DNA from: Bryobacterales bacterium | GTDB taxonomy: Bacteria > Acidobacteriota > Terriglobia > Bryobacterales > Bryobacteraceae | DNA length: 64,000 bases | Direction: 5' to 3' | Assembly: GCA_016713735.1 (NCBI GenBank) | Contig: JADJOP010000043.1 | Coordinates: forward strand, 1 to 64,000 | Notes under the pieces: generated by a model | Seen by the model: the letters and a program-made list of their open reading frames with translations, nothing else | Databases searched by the model: none | Told to the model about the DNA's origin: nothing | Position numbers and translations under genes: made by a program | In this document: piece by piece, positions 52,998 through 60,822 of the stretch | Layout of the letters: every line of letters starts with the position of its first letter | How positions within the stretch are numbered: the stretch's first letter is position 1

Positions 52998-53471
52998 ATG
53001 AGCCACGGCAAGGCGTCGAGGCGGGAGGTGAGCGGGCTCGAGGCGCATGCGGGCTACTGGCTGCGGTATGTCTCCAATCACGTGTCGCAGGCTTTTGCGC
53101 GAAAGCTGGAGGCGAGCGGCGTGACGGTGGCCGAGTGGGTGGTGATGCGGCAGATGTATGGGCGAGAGGGGTTGACGCCGGGGGCGGTGGCGGCCGAGAC
53201 GGGGCTGACGCGGGGGGCGGTGTCGAAGCTGGTGGACCGGCTGGTGGGGAAGGAGTTGGTGGAGCGGGCAGGGCGGGAGGACGACCGGCGGTATCAGAAC
53301 CTTGCGCTGACGGCGGCGGGGCGGCGGTTGACGCCGGAGCTGGCGGCGCTGGCGGACCGGAACGAGGAGGAGTGTTTCGGCTGCCTGACGAAGGCGGAGC
53401 GCGCGGCGCTGGTGGCGCTGATGCGGAAGATGGTGGAGAAGCACGGCTGGACGCGCGTGCCGGTGGAATGA
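52998..53471 (+). CDS. MarR-family transcriptional regulator
   Basis: A protein of 157 aa. Winged helix with DVAAETGLTRGAVSKLVDRL-type recognition (GAVAAETGLTRGAVSKLVDRLVGKELVERAGREDDRRYQNLALTAAGRRLTPEL). No Cys for OhrR-type sensing. Its gene sits right behind a palindromic operator, implying autoregulation, and upstream of the DUF1398 gene which it probably controls. Confidence 0.9.
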   Translation: MSHGKASRREVSGLEAHAGYWLRYVSNHVSQAFARKLEASGVTVAEWVVMRQMYGREGLTPGAVAAETGLTRGAVSKLVDRLVGKELVERAGREDDRRYQNLALTAAGRRLTPELAALADRNEEECFGCLTKAERAALVALMRKMVEKHGWTRVPVE

Positions 53472-53485
53472 AAGGAAGAGTCAAC

Positions 53486-53872
53486 ATGCGAACGGATGTG
53501 GTGGAGCAGGTGTTGCGGGAATCGGAGGCGGGAGAGGTGGTGTTTCCCGAGGTGGTGAGGAGGCTGGTGGAGGAGGGGGTGGAGTCATACTTCACGGATT
53601 TCGTGACGGGCGAGACGACGTTTTATGGCGGGGAGGGCGGCACGCACAGGGTGGGGAAGGGCGGGGGAGGGGGGAGTGTGGCGGGGGTGTATTCGGGTGA
53701 GGGCGTGGTGGCGGCGATTCGCGCGGCGCAGGCGGACCAGATCCGGTTCCCGGAGTTTGTGAGGCGGGCGAAGGCGGCGGGTGTGGCGGGCTACTGGGCG
53801 TTTTTGACGGGCAGGAAGGTGGTGTACTTCGGCCGCAGGGGCGAGATGCACGTGGAGGAGTTTCCGCGATAA
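53486..53872 (+). CDS. DUF1398 family protein
   Basis: A protein of 128 aa. VVFPEVVRRLVEEGVESYFTDFVTGETTFYGG followed after a Gly-rich linker by AIRAAQADQIRFPEFVRRAKAAGVAGYWAFLTGRKVVYFGRRGEMHVEEFP, the full DUF1398 pattern. AAAGGAAGAG precedes ATG 53486. Function unknown; 14 bp after the MarR gene. Confidence 0.85.
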   Translation: MRTDVVEQVLRESEAGEVVFPEVVRRLVEEGVESYFTDFVTGETTFYGGEGGTHRVGKGGGGGSVAGVYSGEGVVAAIRAAQADQIRFPEFVRRAKAAGVAGYWAFLTGRKVVYFGRRGEMHVEEFPR

Positions 53873-53878
53873 ACGGAA

Positions 53879-54778
53879 CTAGGTGCGGGCGTCGGTGGAG
53901 ACGAAGGTCTTGGAGATGTGGTCGTGCCAGGTGAGCGACTCTTCGTCGGCGAGGGCCCAGACGAGGCCGAGGCCGGCGGCGAGGAAGCTGAGGGCTCCGG
54001 CGAAGAGGCGGGTGAGGCGCTGTTCGCGCGTGGGGCGCTGGCCGTCGAAGTTGAGCACCTTGACCGAGGACCAGCGCATGCCTGGGGAGTCGGTATCGAG
54101 CATGACCCAGAGCATCTTGTAGGCGAAGCCAAGCAGGAGGGCGGCGCTGATGACGATGGGGAGGGTTTCGACGGTGAGGAGGTCACCGGCGGGGGTGAAG
54201 ACGAGGGGCAGCAGGAGGAGGCAGAGCGCGATGGCGATCATGCTGAAGTCGAGGAAGGCGGCAATGGCGCGGTGTTCGGGGAGGGCGACGGGGGCCGAGC
54301 AGCAGCGGTCATTGGTGGAAGCGGGGATGACGCGTGGGGAGATGCCTGCGTCCTGAAAGCCGAAGGACTGCTGGGCCTGGGCGACGGCGCGGGTGCGGGG
54401 GGCGCGATCGGGCTCGGGGCGAGGCGAATCAGGCGAGCGGCGGCGGCCGGGAGCGGAGTGGACGTAGCCGTCCATGGAGACGATTTTGGCCGAGAGGACG
54501 CGCGAGCGGTTGGTTTGGGAGGCGGGGATGGCGCCGCGCATTTCGCCGGCGGGGAAAAGTTCAGGTTGATAGGGGGAGCGCTGGGGGGCCTCTTCGGGGC
54601 GGGGCTGGCGCAGGGATTCGCGCGACGCTGCCAGCTCAGGGGCGGGGACGGCGGAGCCTTGCGCGGGGGGATAATAGACGGGAGCGGGACGTGCGGGAGC
54701 GGATTGCATGCGGCGCCCGCAGCGGACGCAGCGATGATCCCCTTCCGAGTTTTCAGCCTGGCAATAACGGCAGTTCAT
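53879..54778 (-). CDS. RDD-family membrane protein with N-terminal zinc ribbon
   Basis: A protein of 299 aa. N-terminal CRYCQAENSEGDHRCVRCGRRM zinc ribbon, a long disordered Pro/Arg region, then the RDD domain with helices around AIAAFLDFSMIAIALCLLLLPLVF, LPIVISAALLLGFAYKMLWVM and TRLFAGALSFLAAGLGLVWAL and the conserved R...D...D pattern. Role unknown; probably assembly or transport in the membrane. Confidence 0.85.
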   Translation of the reverse strand: MNCRYCQAENSEGDHRCVRCGRRMQSAPARPAPVYYPPAQGSAVPAPELAASRESLRQPRPEEAPQRSPYQPELFPAGEMRGAIPASQTNRSRVLSAKIVSMDGYVHSAPGRRRSPDSPRPEPDRAPRTRAVAQAQQSFGFQDAGISPRVIPASTNDRCCSAPVALPEHRAIAAFLDFSMIAIALCLLLLPLVFTPAGDLLTVETLPIVISAALLLGFAYKMLWVMLDTDSPGMRWSSVKVLNFDGQRPTREQRLTRLFAGALSFLAAGLGLVWALADEESLTWHDHISKTFVSTDART

Positions 54779-54871
54779 TTGCTGGCAATTCCTGGGGAAC
54801 GCACCCCAAGTCTCCTCACGTCTCTATCGGTTGTTCGGCAGTCTCAACTTAGGCCATACTAAGGATTCAGT

Positions 54872-57328
54872 TTGACTCCTCACTCGACGGTACTATCAAA
54901 ACGTCCGCTCTATCTTCCTAGCATATCTCGAGTGCTTTGTCACCAAGTAATTCCTATCTTGTTGATTCTTCAATCTATAGGAGTTCTAGTACCGCAGGTG
55001 TTTCACGACCCGCAAGCGGGGCCGGTGGCGGCCTTGGGGGCGGGCGAGGCGGGCAGGGGACTAGGGCCTGGGGGCGGGGCTCAGGCGGGTTCAGCGGTGG
55101 CGGCGGCGGGTCCGGCGGTGGTGCGTGTGCCGCGGATCACGACGCTGCAGCCGAACGAGATCTACGTGGTGGCGGTGAGCCAGGCGAGCGAGGGCCCGTG
55201 GGTGCGGCTGCGGGGGGCGGCGATCGTGGAGACGGTCGATATGCTGCTGCGGGCCGATGAGATCGACTACAACCAGGAGTCGGGCGAGGTGGAGGCGCGG
55301 GGGAACGCGCGGTTTGAGAGTTTCGAGCGGGGCGAGGAGCTAGAGGCGGACCGCATTGAGTACAACATGCGGGAGGAGCGGGGGAAGTTTTATGGAGTGC
55401 GGGGGACGGCTCCGGCGAAGCTGGAGGTGAGGCCGGGGTTGTTGACGACGGCGAATCCGTTTGTGTTCCGGGGCAACTGGGCGGAGCGGATCGGGCGGCG
55501 CTACATTCTGCACGACGGGTTCATCACGAACTGCAAGCTGCCGAACCCGTGGTGGACGTTGAAGGGGCGGCGGTTCGACATTGTGCCGGGGGAGCGGGCG
55601 GTGGCGACCCAGACGCGGTTCCGGCTGCGGGGCGTGCCGCTGTTTTATACGCCGTACTTTTACAAGTCGCTGGAGGCGCAGCCGAGGAAGAGCGGGTTCC
55701 TGATGCCGAACATCGGGACGAGTTCGCGGCGCGGGCAGATGGTGGGGGTGGGCTATTTCTGGGCGATCAATCGCAGCTACGACCTGACATACCGTTCGCA
55801 GCTGTTCACGCAGCGGGGCTTTGCGCATCACGTGGACCTGCGCGGCAAGCCGATGCAGAACGCTGATTTCAACATGATCCTGTATGGCGTGCAGGACAAG
55901 GGGTTGAAGCTGGACGATGGCTCGCGGTTGAAGCAGGGCGGGTTTCTGCTGACGTTCAACGGGAAGGCGGATTTGCCGAAGGGGTTTTATGCGCGGGGCG
56001 AGGTGAACTACCTGAGCTCGTTTGTGTTCCGGCAGTCGTTCACGGAGAGCTTCAACGAGGCGGTGTTCAGTGAGGTCCACTCGCGCGGGTTTGTGAGGAA
56101 GGACTGGAACGGGTATAGCCTGACGGCGCGGTTTGAGAGGAGCGAGAACTACCAGGGGAGTGAGATCGACGACCGGATTGTGGTGCGGCACCTGCCGCAA
56201 CTGGAGTTCCGCTCGCGCGACCGGGAGTTGTTCAAGGGCGTGCCGCTGTGGGTGTCGTTCGATTCGGTGGCGGGGATGGTGCGGCGCAATCAGCCGTTGT
56301 TCCAGACGCGGCAGTTTGTGGAGCGGTTCGATGTGGCGCCGCGGCTGGTGACGGCGCTGCGGTGGAAGGAGTTCACGCTGCTGCCGTATGTGGGCGTTCG
56401 CGAGACGCATTACGGCTCGACGTTCCAGAGGCGGCCGAGCGTGGAGTTGGGAACGCTGGAGATCACGGGGCAGGGGCTGGTGCGGCATGCGCAGGAGTAT
56501 GGGGCGGAGCTGATGCTGCCGGCGCTGGAGAAGGTGTTTGACGCGCCGAAGTGGCTGGGCGGGGAGAAGCTGAAGCATGTGATCGAGGCGCGGGGCGGAT
56601 ACCGGCGGGTGCGGGGCATCGACAACTTCGACCGCTTCATCCGGTTCGATGAGATGGAGCTGCTGTCGAACACCGAGGAGATCGACTATTCGCTGAGCAA
56701 CCGGGTGTATGTGAAGCAGAACGGGGTGGTGCGGGAGTTGCTGAGCTGGCAGTTGTGGCAGAAGCGGTATCTGGACCCGACGTTTGGCGGGGCGGTGGAG
56801 CCGGGGGTGCGGAACACGCTGGTGACGCAGACGGCGATGACGGGGTTTGCGTTTTTAGATGGGACGCGGAAGCATTCGCCGGTGGTGAGTTCGCTGCAGT
56901 TGAATCCGGTGCGGCTGCTGGGTGTGGAGTGGCGGACCGATTACGATACGGAGCGGCGGCGGATTACGAATTCGACGCTGCAGGCGAATGTGCGGACGTC
57001 GTCGTTCTTTGTGTCGGCGGGGCACAACCATGTGCGGAGCAATCCGGTGTTGTCGCCGTCGAGCAATCAGTTCATCGGGCTGGTGGGGGTGGGGCGGTCG
57101 GATTTGCGCGGCTGGAGCGCGGGCTACAGCGTGGTGTACGACTTCCGGGCGAGCACGCTGACGTACACGACGACGCAGTTGAGTTACAACTCGGATTGCT
57201 GCGGGATCAGCTTTCAGTACCGGCGGTTCGACTTGGGGCCGAGGCAGGAGAACCAGTGGCGGGCGGCGTTTGCGATTTCCAATATTGGGAGCTTTGGGAC
57301 GTTGAAGCGGCAGGAGCGGTTGTTTTAG
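54872..57328 (+). CDS. lptD: LPS-assembly protein LptD (OstA)
   Basis: A protein of 818 aa from TTG 54872; GTG 54932 gives a better signal peptide (VIPILLILQSIGVLVPQVF). N-terminal OstA/LptA-like beta jelly roll (LLRADEIDYNQESGEVEARGNARFESFERGEELEADRIEYNMREERGKFYG) and the large C-terminal barrel (KGRRFDIVPGERAVATQTRFRLRGVPLFYTPYFYKSL...). The final strand ends with aromatic residues ...RLF. Inserts LPS into the outer membrane with LptE. The upstream 100 bp are more A+T-rich than anything nearby. Confidence 0.92.
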   Translation: MTPHSTVLSKRPLYLPSISRVLCHQVIPILLILQSIGVLVPQVFHDPQAGPVAALGAGEAGRGLGPGGGAQAGSAVAAAGPAVVRVPRITTLQPNEIYVVAVSQASEGPWVRLRGAAIVETVDMLLRADEIDYNQESGEVEARGNARFESFERGEELEADRIEYNMREERGKFYGVRGTAPAKLEVRPGLLTTANPFVFRGNWAERIGRRYILHDGFITNCKLPNPWWTLKGRRFDIVPGERAVATQTRFRLRGVPLFYTPYFYKSLEAQPRKSGFLMPNIGTSSRRGQMVGVGYFWAINRSYDLTYRSQLFTQRGFAHHVDLRGKPMQNADFNMILYGVQDKGLKLDDGSRLKQGGFLLTFNGKADLPKGFYARGEVNYLSSFVFRQSFTESFNEAVFSEVHSRGFVRKDWNGYSLTARFERSENYQGSEIDDRIVVRHLPQLEFRSRDRELFKGVPLWVSFDSVAGMVRRNQPLFQTRQFVERFDVAPRLVTALRWKEFTLLPYVGVRETHYGSTFQRRPSVELGTLEITGQGLVRHAQEYGAELMLPALEKVFDAPKWLGGEKLKHVIEARGGYRRVRGIDNFDRFIRFDEMELLSNTEEIDYSLSNRVYVKQNGVVRELLSWQLWQKRYLDPTFGGAVEPGVRNTLVTQTAMTGFAFLDGTRKHSPVVSSLQLNPVRLLGVEWRTDYDTERRRITNSTLQANVRTSSFFVSAGHNHVRSNPVLSPSSNQFIGLVGVGRSDLRGWSAGYSVVYDFRASTLTYTTTQLSYNSDCCGISFQYRRFDLGPRQENQWRAAFAISNIGSFGTLKRQERLF

Positions 57329-57332
57329 GGCT

Positions 57333-57878
57333 TTAATACAGCTTGGGCGGGTTGCCTTTGGTTTCGACGACGGCGCGGGCGAAGCCTTCCCATTTGCCGA
57401 GCATTTCGCGGAGTTCGCGGGAGCGGAAGTAGTCGTCGAGGGGGCGGTCGAGGTCGAACTCGGGCATGTAGGTGCCGAGGACACCCTTTTCGAGGATGCC
57501 GTCGGCGATGACGCCGGCTTCGCGGAAGATGAGAACGGGGAGTCCGATTTGGTAGGCCATGGCGGGCTCGATCTGGCAGTAGGGGCTGGTGAGCCAGGAG
57601 CCGGCAAGGGAGGCGGAGCGGAGGCCGGGGAGATCGGTGGCGGGGCGGGATTCGCCGGCGGTGACCAGCGAACGGCGGAAGGCGACGGTGATGAGGCCGT
57701 TGGATTCGAGCATGAGGCGGCGGATGGCTTTGAGCGGGGCGTCGAGGTCGTAGTCGGTGACGCCGAGGGTGCGGGGGGAGAAGCCGCGTTCGGTGAGGTA
57801 GTCTTCGAGGCGGGCGATGAACTGGCGCTGGCGTTCGAGGTAGGGGTTCGGATAGCTGAGGAAGACGGAGATGTTCAT
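57333..57878 (-). CDS. TIR/nucleoside-deoxyribosyltransferase-like protein
   Basis: A protein of 181 aa. MNISVFLSYPNPYLERQRQFIARLEDYLTERGFSPRTLGVTDYDLDAPLKAIRRLMLESNGLITVAFRR followed by QIEPAMAYQIGLPVLIFREAGV resembles the TIR-like/NDT fold: beta1 with FLSYP, a Glu (in IEPAMA) at the catalytic Glu position, then a hydrophobic strand. NAD-cleaving or base-exchange activity is inferred. It starts 5 bp after the zapA stop on the same strand and ends facing lptD. Confidence 0.6.
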   Translation of the reverse strand: MNISVFLSYPNPYLERQRQFIARLEDYLTERGFSPRTLGVTDYDLDAPLKAIRRLMLESNGLITVAFRRSLVTAGESRPATDLPGLRSASLAGSWLTSPYCQIEPAMAYQIGLPVLIFREAGVIADGILEKGVLGTYMPEFDLDRPLDDYFRSRELREMLGKWEGFARAVVETKGNPPKLY

Positions 57879-57882
57879 GGGG

Positions 57883-58170
57883 CTACCCTTCGATGGAGTC
57901 GAGCAGGTCACTCAAGCGGCGGCTGCGTTCCTGGACGTGGTTCTGGAGGCGGGTGAGTTCGTTTTGAACGCTGCGGAGCTGGTCGGCGAGGTGGAGCGAG
58001 GCGAGGACGGCGACGCGGGTGGAGTCGAGGTTCTGCGAGCGCATGGCGATGCCGTTCATGAGCTCGTCGATTTCGTTGGCGAGGTGGAGGGTGTCGTTGG
58101 GGTCGCCCGAGGTGACGAGGGAGAACGTCTGATTGAGGATGGTGACCTTCACCTGTTGTTTTTCCGCCAT
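57883..58170 (-). CDS. zapA: Cell division protein ZapA
   Basis: A protein of 95 aa. VKVTILNQTFSLVTSGDPNDTLHLANEIDELMNGIAMRSQNLDSTRVAVLASLHLADQLRSVQNELTRLQNHV: ZapA N-terminal beta domain followed by the coiled-coil that stabilises FtsZ filaments. In operon between the ZapB-like and TIR-like genes. Confidence 0.9.
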   Translation of the reverse strand: MAEKQQVKVTILNQTFSLVTSGDPNDTLHLANEIDELMNGIAMRSQNLDSTRVAVLASLHLADQLRSVQNELTRLQNHVQERSRRLSDLLDSIEG

Positions 58171-58293
58171 GGCCGCTCTTGGGAAGTGTACCTTGCTTCG
58201 GGTGCGTGTGGGCGGGGATCAGCGCATTGGGGCGAGGATCAAATCATCGGGGCGAGGATCCGCTGATTGGGGCGGGCAGAGGGGCCGCGTGCG
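58171..58293. repeat. Short direct repeats between zapB-like and zapA
   Basis: GGGGCGAGGATC and close relatives occur three times at 58213-58265 (GGGCGGGGATC, GGGGCGAGGATC, GGGGCGAGGATC) with a spacing of about 23 bp. They lie in the gap between two co-directional genes and could be binding sites or slipped-strand debris. Confidence 0.5.
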
Positions 58294-58599
58294 TCAGGCG
58301 GTCCCCATGTTGTCGATGGTTTCGAGCAGGCGTTCGACGCGGCGGCGGACGTTGTCGCGCTCCTTGCGCATGGCCTCGTTTTCGAGCATGAGGCGGGTGA
58401 TTTCGGCCTTCTGCGCGGTGGAGCTTTCGCCGGCCTGCTGGGCTTCAGAGAGCGAGCGGATGGTGGCGGCGAGCTGCTTTTCGAGGTCGGCCTTTTCGCG
58501 GCGCAGTTGTTGCACCAGTTCGACGGCGCGCTGGATGCGGTCCTCCAGCCCGGCGAGCGTATCTTCCTGCCCGGCCGCGGCTTGATCAGCCTGGCTCAT
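58294..58599 (-). CDS. zapB: ZapB-like coiled-coil protein
   Basis: A protein of 101 aa, nearly all coiled coil: ALAGLEDRIQRAVELVQQLRREKADLEKQLAATIRSLSEAQ...ITRLMLENEAMRKERDNVRRRVERLLETID. Length, composition and position ahead of zapA match ZapB, the FtsZ-ring partner of ZapA, though coiled coils give only weak family evidence. Confidence 0.65.
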   Translation of the reverse strand: MSQADQAAAGQEDTLAGLEDRIQRAVELVQQLRREKADLEKQLAATIRSLSEAQQAGESSTAQKAEITRLMLENEAMRKERDNVRRRVERLLETIDNMGTA

Positions 58600-58666
58600 G
58601 GATGGGATTCTCCTTTGGAGGCGGGACGGCGGGGGTGGAACTTAGCCGCGAAACGCCTTCTGGAGA

Positions 58667-59029
58667 TTATGCCTCACCGAGGGCGGTCTTCGCTTTGGCG
58701 ACCAGATCGGCGAAGGCCTTCTGATCGTCGTAGGCGATTTCGGCGAGCACCTTGCGGTTGAGCGTGATGCCGGCCTTGTTGAGCCCGTCGATGAACTTGG
58801 AGTAGGAGATCTCACAAGCGCGGCAGGCGGCGTTGATGCGGACGATCCAGAGGGCGCGGAAGTCGCGCTTCTTCCGGCGGCGGCCAACGAAGCCGTAGCG
58901 CAGGGCCTTTTCGACGGCTTCCTGGGCGGAGCGGTGGAGCTTGCTCTTGGTGAGGAAGTAGCCTTTGGCTAGCTTGAGAACTTTCTTTCGACTGTCGGTG
59001 CGGTTTGTACCGCGTTTGACTCTGGGCAC
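58667..59029 (-). CDS. rplT: 50S ribosomal protein L20
   Basis: A protein of 120 aa. MPRVKRGTNRTDSRKKVLKLAKGYFLTKSKLHRSAQEAVEKALRYGFVGRRRKKRDFRALWIVRINAACRACEISYSKFIDGLNKAGITLNRKVLAEIA is a complete L20. AAGGAGGAAATC before the ATG. It follows rpmI as usual, separated by 136 bp that contain no gene. Confidence 0.97.
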   Translation of the reverse strand: MPRVKRGTNRTDSRKKVLKLAKGYFLTKSKLHRSAQEAVEKALRYGFVGRRRKKRDFRALWIVRINAACRACEISYSKFIDGLNKAGITLNRKVLAEIAYDDQKAFADLVAKAKTALGEA

Positions 59030-59165
59030 GATTTCCTCCTTGTGGGGACATCGAACCGTTCAGGCACGTGCGATTTTGAACGCCTGGCGGTTCTCACTGT
59101 TGTCTGAGCCGGGCCCGAATGAGCTCACCGGCGGGGACGCATGCGGCCTGTGGCTAGCGCGGAGG

Positions 59166-59360
59166 CTAGTAGGGCAGCATGTCGAGCACAGCCTGCTTGT
59201 TGGCGTCGGAGATTTCGACGCCTTTGCGCAGACGGCGTTTGCGGGAGCGGGCCTTGGACGTCAAGATGTGGCGGGCGCCTGAATTGTGGCGGCGAAGCTT
59301 GCCGGTGCCCGTCTTCTTGAAGCGCTTGGCGGCTCCTTTGTGGGTTTTGAGTTTAGGCAT
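59166..59360 (-). CDS. rpmI: 50S ribosomal protein L35
   Basis: A protein of 64 aa. MPKLKTHKGAAKRFKKTGTGKLRRHNSGARHILTSKARSRKRRLRKG: complete L35. AAGGTCGGTATCACT before the ATG. infC, the usual neighbour on the 5' side, is absent; a VapBC-type pair lies there on the opposite strand. Confidence 0.97.
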   Translation of the reverse strand: MPKLKTHKGAAKRFKKTGTGKLRRHNSGARHILTSKARSRKRRLRKGVEISDANKQAVLDMLPY

Positions 59361-59469
59361 AGTGATACCGACCTTCCTGGGGAAGGCACAACCTTTTCAG
59401 GATAGCATGCGGGGGCGGGTTGGGGCGAGCCGGATTGGGGGGAGAATGGATTGGGGCTAAGATGAAGGT

Positions 59470-59715
59470 GTGCTGACGATACCGGCCAGATCGAGGACGG
59501 CGGCGGACGGGACCTTGCATCTCGACGTGGCAACCGGTTTGCCTGATGCCGAGGTGGAGGTGGTGGTGATTGTGGAGCGGGTGGGGGCGGAACCGCAAAG
59601 GAAACCGGCGGGCGGGTGGCCTGAGGGGTTCTTCGAGTTGTATGGGTCGTTGCGGGATTCCGGGTTGGAGCGGCCGCCGCAGTTGCCCCTGGAAGAACGC
59701 GAGGGGTTGGAGTAG
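59470..59715 (+). CDS. Antitoxin partner of PIN toxin
   Basis: A protein of 81 aa. MLTIPARSRTAADGTLHLDVATGLPDAEVEVVVIVERV is an N-terminal beta-strand pair and the C-terminal half WPEGFFELYGSLRDSGLERPPQLPLEEREGLE is the toxin-wrapping helix. It looks like the small antitoxins that precede PIN toxins in actinobacteria and Acidobacteria. GTG start. Ends 5 bp before vapC. Confidence 0.75.
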   Translation: MLTIPARSRTAADGTLHLDVATGLPDAEVEVVVIVERVGAEPQRKPAGGWPEGFFELYGSLRDSGLERPPQLPLEEREGLE

Positions 59716-59720
59716 CCCTC

Positions 59721-60131
59721 GTGGCCGGTCCCTACCTCCTAGATTCCAACACCTGCATTCAGTACCTCAAGGGCCGATGCGCTCCGGTGTCAAACCGTTT
59801 GCGGCAGACCGACCCTGGGCATGTGCGACTATGTTCCGTAGTGAAAGCCGAGTTGCTGTATGGAGCTTGGCGTTCCCGCTATCGCGCTGAGACGATGGCG
59901 AAGTTGGAGAGGTTCCTTTCGGCATTCGAGTCCTGTCCCTTCGATGACAGGGCGGCGGAAGTGTATGGAAAGCTGCGAGCGGAGCTCGCTTCCGCGGGAA
60001 CTCCGATTGGGGCGAACGATTTGTTGATTGCGTCGATCGCTCTGAGTCAGGGGCTTGTGCTGGTGACACACAACGTTCGCGAGTTCGCGCGGGTGCCGGG
60101 GTTGGATTTGGAGGATTGGGAGGCGGAGTGA
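59721..60131 (+). CDS. vapC: PIN-domain endoribonuclease toxin VapC
   Basis: A protein of 136 aa. PIN motifs: LLDSNTCIQYLKG (first Asp), VVKAELLYGA (Glu), IGANDLLIASIAL (Asp) and LVTHNVREFARVPGL. Intact metal-binding acid set, so it should cleave RNA. Toxin of a type II system with the upstream antitoxin. Confidence 0.9.
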   Translation: MAGPYLLDSNTCIQYLKGRCAPVSNRLRQTDPGHVRLCSVVKAELLYGAWRSRYRAETMAKLERFLSAFESCPFDDRAAEVYGKLRAELASAGTPIGANDLLIASIALSQGLVLVTHNVREFARVPGLDLEDWEAE

Positions 60132-60133
60132 GC

Positions 60134-60658
60134 ATGTTCGCTTGGAAGATCCTCGGTGGGTTGCCTGCTGAAGGCCCTCCCGCAGTGCCCTTTTCCGCGA
60201 ACGGTCGAGGGCACCACCGCGAGGGGCTTGTGGTTGAGTTCTTGAGCGAGGGTGGCGAACGCTGGGTGGGGAACTTCCAGCCGGGGATCAAGCAGTTCAC
60301 GGGTGTCTTCGCCCATCCCATTGGCGGCGTTCTCGTGGTGGCATGGGGCGAAGGATATGTGGTCGATCCGAACACGCGGGCGCTGCGCGAACTGGTGGGT
60401 GGCGGATTTCTTGAGGGTGCGCTGGAGATGGCGGAGGCGCGGCAGCTTGTTCTGCATGACGGAGTCCAATTGACCCTACTTGGTGCGGAGGGAATCCAAT
60501 GGACGAGCCGCAGAGTGTCGTGGGACGGTATCTGGGGATTGCGCGTCGAGAACGGCGTCATGCAAGGCGAGAGTTGGGATGCGATCAATGAAATCGATGT
60601 TCCTTTTCAGGTAGATCTCGCCACTGGCACGGCCACGGGCGGCGGCTACCGGGAGTAG
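60134..60658 (+). CDS. Protein of unknown function downstream of vapC
   Basis: A protein of 174 aa. MFAWKILGGLPAEGPPAVPFSANGRGHHREGLVVEFLSEGGERWVGNFQPG...HPIGGVLVVAWGEGYVVDPNTRALREL resembles the short WD-like or SMI1-like 'beta-propeller fragment' proteins with repeated G-x-V-D-P-x-T blocks. No signal peptide. GGCGGAGTGAGC is the RBS; 2 bp after vapC, so part of the same operon. Confidence 0.6.
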   Translation: MFAWKILGGLPAEGPPAVPFSANGRGHHREGLVVEFLSEGGERWVGNFQPGIKQFTGVFAHPIGGVLVVAWGEGYVVDPNTRALRELVGGGFLEGALEMAEARQLVLHDGVQLTLLGAEGIQWTSRRVSWDGIWGLRVENGVMQGESWDAINEIDVPFQVDLATGTATGGGYRE

Positions 60659-60680
60659 AACCTGCGCTATCCTAGCCACA

Positions 60681-60811
60681 GAGTGCAGATGCGGGCTCAG
60701 CGGCGAATTATGGGCGGGATTACCCGTTCCGCCTGAGCTCTGCGCATTCGAGACAAATCGACACACAGAGGCCACCGGCGGATCCAACCGCGCGGTGGCC
60801 GTTTTGTTTTT
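60681..60811 (+). promoter_or_regulatory. ilvA leader: hairpin with short ORF, then terminator
   Basis: A long imperfect stem (GAGTGC 60681-60686 / GCATTC 60744-60749; GCTCAG 60695-60700 / CTGAGC 60733-60738; inner CGGG-ATTA-CCCG) is followed by a rho-independent terminator GGCCACCG (60770-60777) / CGGTGGCC (60793-60800) plus GTTTTGTTTTT (60801-60811). The terminator abuts the AGGAGG SD of ilvA. A 15-codon ORF at 60689-60736 (MRAQRRIMGGITRSA) runs through the first stem and includes ATT ATG GGC GGG ATT ACC. The RBS of that ORF is weak. This is attenuator architecture. Confidence 0.6.
60770..60811 (+). terminator. Rho-independent terminator/attenuator before ilvA
   Basis: GGCCACCG/CGGTGGCC stem (8 bp) with a 15-nt loop and T-rich tail, ending 1 bp before the SD of ilvA. 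It either ends the vapBC operon or acts as the ilvA attenuator; the lack of a second promoter between it and ilvA favours readthrough control. Confidence 0.75.
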
Positions 60812-60822
60812 AGGAGGCCGGT

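Noticed and set aside
57333..57878. Defence island
   Set aside because: A single TIR-like gene among divisome, lptD and ribosomal genes; no other defence gene adjacent.
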